64,000 nt of DNA from Aquisphaera insulae (GCF_011064615.1 NZ_JAALJH010000046.1:1-64000); one strand, 5' to 3'; numbered from the stretch's first letter, positions 27,096 to 36,805 are shown. Translations and numbers: made by a program. Notes: a model not told the origin generated them from the sequence alone.

Positions 27096-27482
27096 TCACT
27101 CGGACACGAGCGGGACCAGCTCGCGGAGCTTGCGGTCGCGGAAGTAGAGCCCGAGCCAGGCGACGACGCCGACGATGACCGGCACGAAGAACATGCCGTC
27201 CCTGGCGTGGACGTGGGTCGCCACCGCACCGCCGAGGTAGGCGAGCATGAGGAGGCCGCCGATGTAGCGGGTCTTCGGGATGAGGAAGAGCACGAACAGC
27301 GTGACCTCGATGACCCCGAGCGGCAAGGCGGAGCCGGCGGGATAGGTCTTGGTCCACTCCTCGAGGAAGCCCTCGGGCTGGGCGATCTTGAAGAACGCGC
27401 TGGGGACGAACACCAGGGCGAGGATGCCGGAGAGCACCCAGCCGGTGATGAGCTGCCATTTCGGGATCGGATTCGTCGTCAT
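27096..27482 (-). CDS. DoxX-like integral membrane protein
   Basis: A 128-aa protein with four predicted membrane segments (ITGWVLSGILALVFVPSAFF; LGVIEVTLFVLFLI; GGLLMLAYLGGAVATHVH; FFVPVIVGVVAWLGLYF). The FKIAQPEGFLEEW motif between the first two is typical of the DoxX-like family. Role in membrane redox or stress is only known in outline for the family. Convergent with the PNPOx-fold gene and 12 bp from the AlkD-like gene upstream, with which it is likely co-transcribed. Confidence 0.8.
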   Translation of the reverse strand: MTTNPIPKWQLITGWVLSGILALVFVPSAFFKIAQPEGFLEEWTKTYPAGSALPLGVIEVTLFVLFLIPKTRYIGGLLMLAYLGGAVATHVHARDGMFFVPVIVGVVAWLGLYFRDRKLRELVPLVSE

Positions 27483-27494
27483 ATTTGCTTTTCC

Positions 27495-28178
27495 TCAAGC
27501 CTTCCGTTTCACCATGGCCTGCACCCACACCGGTACATACGGGGGCGTGCAACCCTTGGACACCGGCCAGTCACGGTACAGGCCGATCTTCTCGCCGATG
27601 GCGACCGCGCGGTCGCGGTGCTCGGGGTGGTGGATGCCGATCGCGGCGAGCGCGTTGTTCATCGTCCACTGCACCTCGGGCTTCGCCTTCGGCAGCTCCT
27701 TCTCGATGCGATCGAGCAGCCCGGGCAGGTCGAGGCCGTCGCCCCCCTTGTTGATCCGGCTGGCGGTGAGGTTCCAGCCGGCGCGGGCGGCCCACCGATC
27801 CTTGTCCTTCATCCACTTCGCCCGCAGCGCGTCCTTCTCGGGATGCTCCGCGACCACGTAGGCGTTCAGCCAGTCCGCCACCTGCGTGCACGTCGTCGAG
27901 CGGGTCAGCGCGTCGAGCTCGTCCGCGGAGAGGGCTTTCGGCTTGATGAGGAGCGTGGCCAGGAGCTGCGCCTCGACGTTGCCCGTCTCCCAGAGCCGAA
28001 GCGCCAGCGCGTGGTCCGTCTTGAGCGTCTTCGCCATCGCGCGGATGTCGCCGAGCATCACGCCGAACTGGTTGTCCGGCGCGCCGGCCTTCGTGTTGTG
28101 GGCGCGGCGGGCGACGTTGCCTTTGGACTCGAGCTGCCCGAGGATCTCCTCGACGGTCATGGCGGCCATTGTTTTCAC
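27495..28178 (-). CDS. DNA alkylation repair (AlkD-like HEAT) protein
   Basis: A 227-aa all-helical protein matching the AlkD-like DNA alkylation repair family: MTVEEILGQLESKGNVARRAHNTKAG at the start, LALRLWETGNVEAQLLATLLIKP and CTQVADWLNAYVVAEHPEK in the middle. AlkD glycosylases excise cationic alkylated bases. It reads after a secreted-protein gene with a 9-bp gap and before DoxX with 12 bp, forming a short minus-strand run. Confidence 0.85.
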   Translation of the reverse strand: MKTMAAMTVEEILGQLESKGNVARRAHNTKAGAPDNQFGVMLGDIRAMAKTLKTDHALALRLWETGNVEAQLLATLLIKPKALSADELDALTRSTTCTQVADWLNAYVVAEHPEKDALRAKWMKDKDRWAARAGWNLTASRINKGGDGLDLPGLLDRIEKELPKAKPEVQWTMNNALAAIGIHHPEHRDRAVAIGEKIGLYRDWPVSKGCTPPYVPVWVQAMVKRKA

Positions 28179-28187
28179 CCGAAGATC

Positions 28188-29336
28188 TTACTGGTTTGCC
28201 GTTCGGAACACCTGGTGCCAGTCGGACCATGCCGCCGGGGATCCCGCCCGGCCCGCCGCCCGGACCCGGACGGCGTATCGCGTATCGGGGGCGAGCTCGA
28301 CGGCCCCGGCGAGCGGCCCGGCGAAGGACCCGGTTGCCGCCTCGACCATCACCCGCGTCGGGCCCGCGATCGGCCTCGACCGCCAGGCGACCGCGCCGCC
28401 GCCGCCGCCGGCATCGACGTCCGCGACCTCGGCTTCCCAGCCGGTGCCCGGCTCCGGCGCGGGGCCGCCCAGCAGGAGGACCGGCCGGCGGGGGGCGACG
28501 ACCGGCCCGATCGGCCGGGTCGAGATCACGAACAGGTCGAGCCACCGCGTCTGGTCGACCGGCGAGCCGTCGTTCCAGTACGACTCGAGGAAGACGGCGT
28601 TGAGGCCGTGCTCTTCATAGCGGCCGCGCCAGTCGAGGCCCGTCCGCTCCGACTCGAGCCGGCCGTCGATCCAGAGCTGCATCAGGCCGTCGCGCTCGCC
28701 GGGGGTGTTGAGCTTCACCCGGGCCTCGACGCAGACCCACCAGCCCGACTCGCCCGCGGCGCTGATCGGGAGCCTCGCCGCGGGCCGGTTGCCGAGCCAT
28801 CGCAGGTTCGCGAAGTCGTTGTAGCGCGTCGTGACCACGCGATCGCCGCGGACGCCGCTGGCCGGATCCAGGGTCAGGGTCTCGCCGGTCGACCAGACGT
28901 GCCCGATCATCGCCTGCGCCCAGCCCGGCGAGGCGATCGACGTGATCCGCGAGAGCTTCGCCTCGCCGCCGCCGGCCCAGCCGGGTTGATGCTTGACATA
29001 AACGCGCCAGTAGACGTCGGAGAATGTCTCCCCCTTGCGGACGACGCGGCCGGTGGGGCTGTCGCCGAAGAAGACCTTGCGATTGCCGAGCCCCTGCTGT
29101 CCCTTCTCATAGCGGCAGATCATCGACCGCCCCGCGCCCCCGAACCCGACGCGATCGTCGAGCCCGCCCTGGCTCTCGGTGTACTGTTTCTCCGGGCCGT
29201 CGAAGTCGTCGTACCAGATCGTGGCCGGGTCGACCGCCTGCGGCTGATCCGCGAGCGGCACGACCGAGTCGATCCGCGGCGTCCGCTCGGCCGGCGCGAG
29301 CAGGGCCGCGGCGAGGCAGGCTGCCAGCAGAGTCAT
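28188..29336 (-). CDS. Secreted concanavalin-like protein of unknown function
   Basis: A 382-aa exported protein. The signal peptide is MTLLAACLAAALLAPAERTP. The mature part opens with IWYDDFDGPEKQY and continues with beta strands (YWRVYVKHQPGWAGGGEAKL, GWWVCVEARVKLN, MQLWIDGRLES) of the type found in polysaccharide-lyase or laminin-G-like jelly rolls. A C-terminal fibronectin-like segment (APDTRYAVRVRAAGRAGSPAAWSDWHQVFR in outline) follows. Carbohydrate binding or cleavage is a guess. AGGGGGG 7 bp before the ATG fixes the start. Confidence 0.6.
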   Translation of the reverse strand: MTLLAACLAAALLAPAERTPRIDSVVPLADQPQAVDPATIWYDDFDGPEKQYTESQGGLDDRVGFGGAGRSMICRYEKGQQGLGNRKVFFGDSPTGRVVRKGETFSDVYWRVYVKHQPGWAGGGEAKLSRITSIASPGWAQAMIGHVWSTGETLTLDPASGVRGDRVVTTRYNDFANLRWLGNRPAARLPISAAGESGWWVCVEARVKLNTPGERDGLMQLWIDGRLESERTGLDWRGRYEEHGLNAVFLESYWNDGSPVDQTRWLDLFVISTRPIGPVVAPRRPVLLLGGPAPEPGTGWEAEVADVDAGGGGGAVAWRSRPIAGPTRVMVEAATGSFAGPLAGAVELAPDTRYAVRVRAAGRAGSPAAWSDWHQVFRTANQ

Positions 29337-29507
29337 CGAGCCCCCCTTGATGGGCCACATGCGGAATCGGAATCCGTCATACGCTATCGCGTCTCCCCGC
29401 GGCGGACAAGCGCCCGAGGCGCCGATGACCATGTTGATGCGAAGGGCCGCCGCGGGGTAATCTCCGGGGATGACGTTCGCCGGCCCGGTGCTTTCGGAGT
29501 CCGCTCG

Positions 29508-30101
29508 ATGAGAACCAGGCCCTTCCGGCTCACCGACGCGATGATCCTCGTCGCGGCCGTGGCCGCGGGGCTCTGGGCCAATCGGATCGACTGGCGCGGC
29601 TCGTTCCCCTGGTCGTCGTCGTCGAATTCCTATAGCCGGGTCGATTACATCCTGCGTCTCCTCCTGCCTCACGTCGCCGCCATGACCGTCGCCGTGGTCG
29701 CCATCGCGATGGGGAGGCCCGGACCGTCTCGGCGACGGGTCGCACGGCGGCCAGGCACGGTGGCGTGCACGGTCGCGTCGGCGGTGTTCCTGCTCATCTC
29801 CGCCTGGGCCGCGACGACGACGGCGACGGGCCGCGTCGTGGATCTCATGCAACACGTGTCCTTCCTCCCCAACGGTGGAGGCCACGGCCGAGGCGGCTCC
29901 GCGAGCGGTGCGGACGTGGGGATGTGGCTCGTCGTGTATGGGGATCGCGTGGGGTTCACCGTGGCGGGGGCATGGCTGTTGCTCCGGCTGGCCGGCCTGT
30001 GGCGGGCCGAGGCGACGTGGATCGACCGCCTGGGCCGGATCATGGGTTGGCTCTGGATCGGCCTGGCGGCGGCCCTCTGGCTCCGGTCCCTGTTGCTTTG
30101 A
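29508..30101 (+). CDS. Paralogous membrane protein, copy A
   Basis: A 197-aa protein with four predicted membrane segments. It opens RPFRLTDAMILVAAVAAGLWANR, which resembles the N-terminus of other planctomycete integral membrane proteins, and ends WIDRLGRIMGWLWIGLAAALWLRSLLL. Function unknown. The next gene, 32 bp downstream, is a clear paralogue; the two form a tandem pair. Confidence 0.65.
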   Translation: MRTRPFRLTDAMILVAAVAAGLWANRIDWRGSFPWSSSSNSYSRVDYILRLLLPHVAAMTVAVVAIAMGRPGPSRRRVARRPGTVACTVASAVFLLISAWAATTTATGRVVDLMQHVSFLPNGGGHGRGGSASGADVGMWLVVYGDRVGFTVAGAWLLLRLAGLWRAEATWIDRLGRIMGWLWIGLAAALWLRSLLL

Positions 30102-30133
30102 ATGAGTCCCCACCCGCGGAGAGGGCCGATCCC

Positions 30134-30721
30134 ATGATACGCCGGCCGTTCCGACTGACCGATGCCATGATCCTCCTCGCAGCGGTTGCCGCCGGGCTGT
30201 GGGTCAATCGGCCGGACTGGGCCTTCGCCCTCTTGCGCTGGCGGCAACCCGTCGATGCGCACAATGCCTTCGTGCACCTGCTCGACCTGGTGACGCCCCA
30301 TCTCGCGATCGGGACGATGGCGGCACTCGCGATCACCATGCGGCCGCCGCGGCCGTCGATACGCCGCCTCGCTCGCAAGCCCGGGGCGGCGGCCTGCATG
30401 GCCGCCCTGGCGGCGCTCGTCGTCATCGCCTGCTGGCTGGGCATCACCAGGGCCACGGGACGCGTGGTGACCTTCGACGACCATGCCACGATCCCCGGCC
30501 ATGACGGCGATTGGGACTTCCCGGGCTCTGCGTTCAGCGGGCGATTCCTGGTGCTCTACGGGGACCGCGTGGGCTTCGCGGTGGCGGGGGCCTGGTTGTC
30601 GCTCCGGCTGGCCGGCCGATGGCGAGCCGAGCCGACGTGGATCGACCGCCTGGGCCGGATCATGGGTTGGCTCTGGATCGGCCTGGCGGCGGTCCTCTGG
30701 CTCCGCGGCTACCTCCTCTGA
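30134..30721 (+). CDS. Paralogous membrane protein, copy B
   Basis: A 195-aa tandem duplicate of the preceding gene. The first 25 and last 60 residues are nearly identical to copy A (RPFRLTDAMIL at the start; WIDRLGRIMGWLWIGLAA at the end), while the central loop (residues about 100-150) has diverged. The high DNA identity at the 3' ends suggests recent duplication or gene conversion. Confidence 0.65.
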   Translation: MIRRPFRLTDAMILLAAVAAGLWVNRPDWAFALLRWRQPVDAHNAFVHLLDLVTPHLAIGTMAALAITMRPPRPSIRRLARKPGAAACMAALAALVVIACWLGITRATGRVVTFDDHATIPGHDGDWDFPGSAFSGRFLVLYGDRVGFAVAGAWLSLRLAGRWRAEPTWIDRLGRIMGWLWIGLAAVLWLRGYLL

Positions 30722-30816
30722 GGCCGGAAGCCGAGGTAATGTTCTTGTGGATAACATGGAATCATAGATGATTTCACTTGTCAATGGACGCGGGCCGGCG
30801 GGCTCGGGCCGCGGGC

Positions 30817-32532
30817 TCAGGGCTTCGCCGCCGCGGGGGCGGGGAGCACGGTGAGCCAGGGGTGCTCCGTCTCGGCGTCGAATCCCGCGATCTTCGATCG
30901 GGCCACGCGCTCGTGCTCGCGCTCGCGGCCGTCGGCGGCGACGGGCCGGCCGACGACGCGGAACGAGCCGGGCCGGGCATCGACGGGGCCGAGGAGCTCC
31001 AGCGTCACCGATTTCGCCGAGTCGTCGCCGGATCGGGACACGGCCGTCGTGCATCGGAGGCCGGCGACGAGCCCCTCGGCGCGGACCTCGATCTCGCCGG
31101 CGAAACCCTCCTGGCGGTCGACCGTCACGACGACCCTGGCGGGCTTGCCGGGCGTCAGCTCGAACGCGTCGGCCGCGAGCGCCAGGCCGAAGTCGGGCGC
31201 GGGGCGGACCACGCTCAGGAGGTAGGCGAACCGGGGACCGCCGCGGCCGTGGAGGTCGCGGACGACGATCCGGTATTCGCCGTCGGCCGCGGGCGTGAAC
31301 CGGAGCTCCGGATCCTTCGATTCGCCGACGTCGTCGGTCTCGGCCAGGCCCTTGCCCGTGGCGTCCTGGACCGCCAGGACGGCGTCGAGCGGCAGGCCGA
31401 ACCCGCGCGACTCCAGCCGGAAGAGGCGGGCCTCCCCCTTCTTGAGCGCGATCCGATAGACGTCCCGATCGCCGGCCGGGTCGATCCGGCCGCTGATCGA
31501 GGCGAGGTCCGCGAGCGGCTGGGGTTTGTCCGCCCCGTTGAGCTCCGCCTCGACCGTCGCCGCGGCCGCGGCCGCGACCCGGCGGACCTGGACGCTGCCG
31601 GGAAGGCGGGGGTGGAACAGGGTGAGTCGCCCCGATCGGCCGCCGTCGTCCTTGCCGTCGCCGGGCGGGACGGCCAGGGCGGAGTCGGGATCGGAGCCGG
31701 AGAGGTTCGGCCCGAGGGCGGCCACCCGCGCCGGCCCGTCGAGCGGCACGGCCAGCGGGAAGGCGTGATCGAGGAAGCCGCCGGTCGTGAGGGTCAGCCG
31801 GTAGACGTACGCGTCGCCGCCGGCGAGCTCGATGCTGCTGTCCGGCGTCGCCGGGAAGGCGAAGACGCGGACGATGTACGTGCCGTCCGCGGGCGCCCGG
31901 AAGACGAGCCGCGGGTCGAATCCGCCGCCGCCGTCGTCGTCGGCCTGGTCGAGGACGAAGCCGTCGGCCGAGACGACCTGGAGCACGCCGTCCATCGGCG
32001 AGCCGAGGCGGCGGTTGGCCTCGACGTCGGCCGTGAGCATTGCCCCGGCCCTGAGCTCGACCGCGAAGCCGTCGACGTCCCCGCGCTTGCCGAGGCGGCC
32101 GTTGATGGTGGTGCGCGGCGGGCCGGCCCCGATCCGCTGGGGGGCGAGCGGGTCGTCGTTCGGCTCCGCCTCCGCGGCCTCCGGCAGCACGCCGACGACG
32201 AACGGGCGGAGGCCCGTCGCCCCGTCCTTGTCGTAAATGCGGATCCAGCGGACGCCGGGCTTCGCGTCGCCCGCGACGACGACCGAGAGCACCCCCTTCT
32301 CCTTCGAGGGCTCAACCTTGAGGCCATCCCCCTCCACCCAGACGCCCACCGGCCAGTGGTCGAAGCTCCCGGACATCGTCACCGACGCGGAACGCCCGCG
32401 CTCCGCCCCGGCCGGGAAGAAGCCCGTGAGCGTCGGCGGCTTGGCCGTCGCCGCCCGTCCCGACGCGGCGAGCAGCAGGGCGATCGCGATCGGCCAGGCG
32501 GCGCGATGAAGTGGCCTCGGAGTCGGTCCCAT
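30817..32532 (-). CDS. Secreted PPC (pre-peptidase C-terminal-like) repeat protein
   Basis: A 571-aa exported beta-rich protein. The signal peptide is about residues 1-30 (WPIAIALLLAASGRAATAK). Two PPC-like domains are visible, with EPNDDPLAPQRI ... INGRLGKRGDVDGFAVEL and ISGRIDPAGDRDVYRIAL. An N-terminal Ig-like strand set (LTGFFPAGAERGRSASVTMSG) precedes them, and further Ig-like sheets follow. No cytochrome motif or catalytic site is seen. It belongs with the two downstream-mapped DUF1501 and DUF1549/1553 genes, as in the paralogous module at 44.9-51.9 kb. Confidence 0.7.
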   Translation of the reverse strand: MGPTPRPLHRAAWPIAIALLLAASGRAATAKPPTLTGFFPAGAERGRSASVTMSGSFDHWPVGVWVEGDGLKVEPSKEKGVLSVVVAGDAKPGVRWIRIYDKDGATGLRPFVVGVLPEAAEAEPNDDPLAPQRIGAGPPRTTINGRLGKRGDVDGFAVELRAGAMLTADVEANRRLGSPMDGVLQVVSADGFVLDQADDDGGGGFDPRLVFRAPADGTYIVRVFAFPATPDSSIELAGGDAYVYRLTLTTGGFLDHAFPLAVPLDGPARVAALGPNLSGSDPDSALAVPPGDGKDDGGRSGRLTLFHPRLPGSVQVRRVAAAAAATVEAELNGADKPQPLADLASISGRIDPAGDRDVYRIALKKGEARLFRLESRGFGLPLDAVLAVQDATGKGLAETDDVGESKDPELRFTPAADGEYRIVVRDLHGRGGPRFAYLLSVVRPAPDFGLALAADAFELTPGKPARVVVTVDRQEGFAGEIEVRAEGLVAGLRCTTAVSRSGDDSAKSVTLELLGPVDARPGSFRVVGRPVAADGREREHERVARSKIAGFDAETEHPWLTVLPAPAAAKP

Positions 32533-33079
32533 CAGGTAAGGCTCCTGGTGTGGATCCAGGATAATTCTCGCACCAGTGGTGCGAGTTTTGGCTGGACACC
32601 ATACGTCTCAAAGGCCCGCCCGTCTCGGCAGGAGCCTCGACCTGGCGCGATGAAAGGTAAGTATTGACTGCCCCACAGCCGGGACCTGGACGCGACGGTT
32701 CCTCTTGCGCCTGACGTGGCTCGCGATGCGGTTGGGAACCTGGCCCCGGCGCGATCGCCAGCCCGTGCCTGGCTCGGCAGGAGCCTCGCCCTCCCATTCG
32801 GAGAAGAGCCGCTCCGGGGACCGGGAGGGCGAGGCTCCTGCCGAGCCAGGCGCAAGCCGAGGCTTGCCGACAGGCCTCGTTCCCGCGCAACGAATCCTGG
32901 ACAAGACGCCCGGGGCGTCCAGGCCAACTTTTCATCGCGCCAGCCTCGACCTCCCGGTTCGGACGTCCTCGGGCCGAGGCCTCGGATTGGCCGGGCGACT
33001 TGCGGGTTAGGATAACTTCTAGCGAAGAGTGACCAGAGGGGAGCCGGGCTCCCGCGCGGCCGTCCCGCGGAACAGCCTC
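32533..33079. other. 547-bp intergenic stretch with nested inverted repeats
   Basis: No gene is supported. It contains the perfect inverted repeat at 32768-32850 and an outer pair, TGGCGCGATGAAA (32643-32655) and TTTCATCGCGCCA (32930-32942), so the whole block may be one composite palindromic element. Phrases such as GGCAGGAGCCTCG occur several times. Confidence 0.6.
32768..32850. repeat. Perfect 28-bp inverted repeat (long hairpin)
   Basis: The arms 32768-32795 and 32823-32850 are exactly complementary over 28 bp (CTCGGCAGGAGCCTCG within each arm) with a 27-nt loop. It lies between two minus-strand genes of the same module, so it could terminate or attenuate transcription between the DUF1501 and PPC genes, or be a dispersed repeat. 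Confidence 0.8.
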
Positions 33080-34426
33080 TCATCCCATCAGCTCGCGGAT
33101 CGGGGTGGGGTCGGAGACCAGGAAGGTGGGGCGGCCGCTCGGGGTGTAGAGGATCTTGCCGGGGTCGATCCCGAGCTTGGCGTAGATGGTGGCCACGAGG
33201 TTCTCCGGCGCCAGGATCCGCTCGCTGGCGGCGTAGCCCTGGGCGTCGGTCGCGCCGACGACCTGGCCGCCGGGGGTGCCGCAGCCGGCCATCAGCACCG
33301 ACATGGCGTTCGACCAGTGGTCGCGGCCGGCGTCCTTGTTGATCTTCGGCGTCCGCCCGAACTCGCCGAGCACGACGACCAGCGTCGACTCGAGCAGCCC
33401 GCGCCGGTCCAGGTCCTGGATGAGCGCGGCGACCGCCCCCTCGAACCGGGGCATCCGCTTGCGGAAGCCGTCGAAGAGCGAGACGTGGTGGTCCCAGCCC
33501 CCCTCGTTGAGCGTGATGAAGGGGACCCCCGCCTCGACCAGCCGGCGGGCGAGCAGGCAGCGCTGGCCGAACGAGTGGCGGCCGTAATGGTCGCGGACGC
33601 GCGGGTCTTCCTGGGAGACGTCGAACGCGCGCTGGGCCATCGGCGAGGCCATCAGCTCGTAGCCCTGGTGGTAGTACTCGTCGAGGGCCAGCGCCGGGTC
33701 GCCGGCCGCCTTGTCGGCATAGCGGCGGAACCGGTCGAGCCGCTCGCGGAGGCCGCGGCGGTCGTCCACCCGGGTAATTTCGAGGCCCCCCGGCGGGGCG
33801 ACGTCGCGGACGCGGAAGCTCGACGAGTTGGGGTCATCCGGGACGACGAACGGGGCGTATTTCGCCCCCAGGAAGTTGGGCCCGCCGGACCGCGTCATGC
33901 TGGGCATGGAGAAGTACGGCGGCAGCCCGCCGGCCGCCCCGCGCTCGCGGGCGGTGACCGCCCCCATGCTCGGGTGGAAGCTCACGAACGCCCCGCAGCC
34001 GACGGGGATCCGCGGCGGTGCCCCCGTGATCATGTAATGATTGCCCGCCCCGTGGTTCCCCTGGTCGTGGCGGATCGATCGGATGATGCTCAGCTTGTCG
34101 GCGATCGCCGCCAGCCGCGCCATCGGCTCCGCGAAGCGCACGCCCGGGACCGAGGTCTCGATGGGGCGGAAATCGCCGCGGATCTCGGCGGGGGCGGCGG
34201 GCTTGGGGTCGAAGGTCTCGTAGTGGCTGGGCCCGCCGTCCATCCAGACCAGAATGCAGCTCGTCGGCCGCGAGCTCGAGCTCGAGCCCGCGCCCGCCCC
34301 CGGCGTGGCGGCCAGGCCGCGGGCCCGGAGGGACTCCACGAGCCCGCCCCCCATCAGGGCGCCCAGGCCGAGCCGGAGGCAGTCGCGGCGGGTCATGGAG
34401 GACTGGCAGTTCCTGGGGGTGGCCAT
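33080..34426 (-). CDS. Tat-exported DUF1501 (sulfatase-like) protein
   Basis: A 448-aa DUF1501 protein. A twin-arginine signal (TRRDCLRLGLGALMGGG, about 11-27) marks Tat export. Diagnostic blocks are CILVWMDGGPSHYETFDPKP, EIRGDFRPIETSVPGVRFAEPMARLA, RHDQGNHGAGNHYMITG and VVVLGEFGRTPKINKDAGRDHW. DUF1501 has an alkaline-phosphatase/sulfatase-like fold; the function is unknown, but it is nearly always encoded beside a DUF1549/DUF1553 cytochrome, as here. AGAGGCAA precedes the ATG at 34426. Confidence 0.88.
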   Translation of the reverse strand: MATPRNCQSSMTRRDCLRLGLGALMGGGLVESLRARGLAATPGAGAGSSSSSRPTSCILVWMDGGPSHYETFDPKPAAPAEIRGDFRPIETSVPGVRFAEPMARLAAIADKLSIIRSIRHDQGNHGAGNHYMITGAPPRIPVGCGAFVSFHPSMGAVTARERGAAGGLPPYFSMPSMTRSGGPNFLGAKYAPFVVPDDPNSSSFRVRDVAPPGGLEITRVDDRRGLRERLDRFRRYADKAAGDPALALDEYYHQGYELMASPMAQRAFDVSQEDPRVRDHYGRHSFGQRCLLARRLVEAGVPFITLNEGGWDHHVSLFDGFRKRMPRFEGAVAALIQDLDRRGLLESTLVVVLGEFGRTPKINKDAGRDHWSNAMSVLMAGCGTPGGQVVGATDAQGYAASERILAPENLVATIYAKLGIDPGKILYTPSGRPTFLVSDPTPIRELMG

Positions 34427-34597
34427 GACGGTTGCCTCTGCGGGAGGGTGGAGAGAAAGCGGGCGGGGGAGGGTCCGTATCAACAGCGCGAGGCCGGGGG
34501 GCTGAGGGAAACGGGGACTGGCTCCGAGTCTTCGAGGTGCCTGTCCCCCTTCCCCGGGCTCGGCATCACCGGCAGCATGCGCGTTCGGGACATATCC

Positions 34598-36805
34598 TCA
34601 ATCCTTGAACACGAATTCGGGCGAATTGATCAGCGCCCAGAAGAGGTCCTCGATCGCGGCGCGGCGGGCCTTCCCCGGTTCCCGGAAGAGGTCCCCGGCG
34701 ATGCTCGCCTCGTCGCCGGCGGGGCGGCGGCCGTAGGCGCGGAGGTAGGCTTCCTCGACGATCTCGGGCGGCGTCGCTCCCCCCTTCGCCAGGGTCGCGA
34801 TCCGGCCCCGGTCCGAGGTCAGCTTCTGGTGGATCGCGGGCGAGTTCATCAGGTGGAGGGCCTGGACCACGGCCGTGTCGCCCGTCCGCTCGCAGGGGGG
34901 ATCCTGGTTCGGGTCCGGCCTCCCGAACGTGTCGAGGGAGAGGGACGGGATGCGATTGGTCCAGGTCGCCGCCGCCCGGCTCCGCGGCGGTGCGGCGCTG
35001 AAGGCGTCGGGCACGCCCGTCACGTCGGTGACCGCGTCCACCAGCGTCTCCGCGCGGAGCCGCTGGCGGTAGTGGCGGGAGAAGTTCCGGAGGTCGGCGA
35101 CGTTCCGCGCGTTCGGCTCCGAGGACAGGGCGTAGACGGTCGAGGCCATGATGGTCCGGATCAGGTGCTTGACGTCGTAGGCGTGGCCGCGGAAGTCGTC
35201 CGCCAGGGCGTCCAGGAGCGGGCCGTTGCTGGGCGGATTGGTCGCCCGGATGTCGTCGACGGGGTCCACGATCCCGGTCCCCATCAGGTCGCCCCAGACG
35301 CGGTTGGCCATCACCCGGGCGAAGTAGCGATTGTCCGCCGCGGTCATCCAGCGGGCGAGCGCCTCGCGCGGATCCGACTCGGGGCCGCCGCCGACCTTCG
35401 CCTCGCCGAAGAGGGGCTTCGGGTCGAGCACCGCGTTCGTCGCCGGGTGCCGGAGCTCGCCCGACGCGGCGTTGAAGACGATCTCCTCGCTCCCGGAGAT
35501 CGGCGGCGAGAGCCCCGTCCCCTTGCGGCCGACGCGGGAGAAGAAGGCCGCGAACTCGTAGAACTGCTCCCGGCTCCACGACTCGAACGGGTGGTGATGG
35601 CACTTGGCGCACTCGAGGCGGATGCCAAGGAAGAGCTGGCTGACCACCGGCGCGATCTCGATCGGCTCGCGATGGTCGCGGAAGATCGTGCTCGGCCCCG
35701 GCTCGAACGAGCTCCCCTGGGCCGTGACGATCCGGCGGACGAACTCGTCGTACGGGAGGTTCTTCCGGAAGGCGTCGCGGATCCAGGCGTCCAGGTTGAA
35801 GACCGCCTTGATCCCCACCCGGTAGGGATTGGGCCGGAGCAGGTCCATCCACCTCGTCGCCCAGTGGTCGGCGTACTCCGGGCGTGACAGCAGCCGATCC
35901 ACGAGCCGGGCTCGTTTGTCCGGCGATCGGTCATCCAGGAACGCGCGGGCCTCGTCGGGCGTCGGCAGCCGGCCGATGACGTCGAGGTGGGCCCGCCGCA
36001 GGAAGGTGGCGTCGCCCGCGACGGCCGAGGGCGTCAGGCCCAGCTTCTTCCATTTCCCAACCGCGAGATCGTCGATGAAGTTCGACCGGGGGAAGGCGTC
36101 ATACACGGCCGGGGCGACCGCGCCGGCCAGCGGGACCAGGACGTCGCAGTTGGCGAACAGCCCCTCGTAACGCGCCGAGATCGTGGCCTCGCCCGCGAGC
36201 TGGCCCGCCTTGACCTTGCCGCCGGGATCGACGGCGACCGCGGTGGCCTCGCTCGACCCGAACGTCGCCAGCCGGGTCACGTCCTCGGTGGACCCGTCGG
36301 AGAACCCGGCGATCACCCGGAGGTCGAACGACTCACCGGGCCGGAGGGCCCGCTCGGTCGGCTCGACCCCCACCCGGACCAGCTTCGGCGCATCGGCGGC
36401 GGTGTGAGGCCCCCCGTCGACGATCCAGCGGCGGATCGTCTCGTAGAAGGGGCTGCCCGGCTCGAGCCGCCGGCCCCCGCCGTGCGGCAGGTCGCCGGTC
36501 GCCTTGCGGAGCAACAGGCTCTCCTCGGGCGTCGCCCGGAGCATGCGCCGGCCCCCCGCCTCTCGCGTCAGCGCGATGTGATCGAAAGCCGGGTCGAAGC
36601 CCTGGAGCGACAGCTTGAACCCGTTCTGCCCGCTCGCCTTCCCGTGGCAGGGCCCCGAATTGCACCCCGCGCGGGTCAGGATCGGCTCAACGTGCCGCTC
36701 GAAGGTGATCGGCGACGCCGGGCTGGCCGTGTCCGCACCTTCGGCCGGGCCGCCCGCAGCCGCACCGACGATCATGGCCAGGCCGAGAATCGCGAGTCGC
36801 ATCAT
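34598..36805 (-). CDS. DUF1549/DUF1553 planctomycete cytochrome-type protein
   Basis: A 735-aa exported protein (signal peptide MRLAILGLAMIVGAAAGG). An N-terminal cytochrome-like block has Cys48...Cys53-His54 with four residues between the cysteines (GCNSGPCHG). An Ig-like insert (about 145-225) is followed by DUF1549 (FIDDLAVGKWKKLGLTPS ... CAKCHHHPFESW, a normal CxxCH) and DUF1553 (ANRVWGDLMGTGIVDPVDDIRATNPPS; LLDALADDF; RAETLVDAV). The family is thought to be membrane-associated and redox-active, with unknown substrate. Paired with the DUF1501 gene downstream. Confidence 0.88.
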   Translation of the reverse strand: MMRLAILGLAMIVGAAAGGPAEGADTASPASPITFERHVEPILTRAGCNSGPCHGKASGQNGFKLSLQGFDPAFDHIALTREAGGRRMLRATPEESLLLRKATGDLPHGGGRRLEPGSPFYETIRRWIVDGGPHTAADAPKLVRVGVEPTERALRPGESFDLRVIAGFSDGSTEDVTRLATFGSSEATAVAVDPGGKVKAGQLAGEATISARYEGLFANCDVLVPLAGAVAPAVYDAFPRSNFIDDLAVGKWKKLGLTPSAVAGDATFLRRAHLDVIGRLPTPDEARAFLDDRSPDKRARLVDRLLSRPEYADHWATRWMDLLRPNPYRVGIKAVFNLDAWIRDAFRKNLPYDEFVRRIVTAQGSSFEPGPSTIFRDHREPIEIAPVVSQLFLGIRLECAKCHHHPFESWSREQFYEFAAFFSRVGRKGTGLSPPISGSEEIVFNAASGELRHPATNAVLDPKPLFGEAKVGGGPESDPREALARWMTAADNRYFARVMANRVWGDLMGTGIVDPVDDIRATNPPSNGPLLDALADDFRGHAYDVKHLIRTIMASTVYALSSEPNARNVADLRNFSRHYRQRLRAETLVDAVTDVTGVPDAFSAAPPRSRAAATWTNRIPSLSLDTFGRPDPNQDPPCERTGDTAVVQALHLMNSPAIHQKLTSDRGRIATLAKGGATPPEIVEEAYLRAYGRRPAGDEASIAGDLFREPGKARRAAIEDLFWALINSPEFVFKD

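Noticed and set aside
30746..30754. TGTGGATAA, a perfect DnaA-box sequence
   Set aside because: It is single, with no cluster of boxes, no dnaA/dnaN and no AT-rich unwinding region, so there is no case for an origin.
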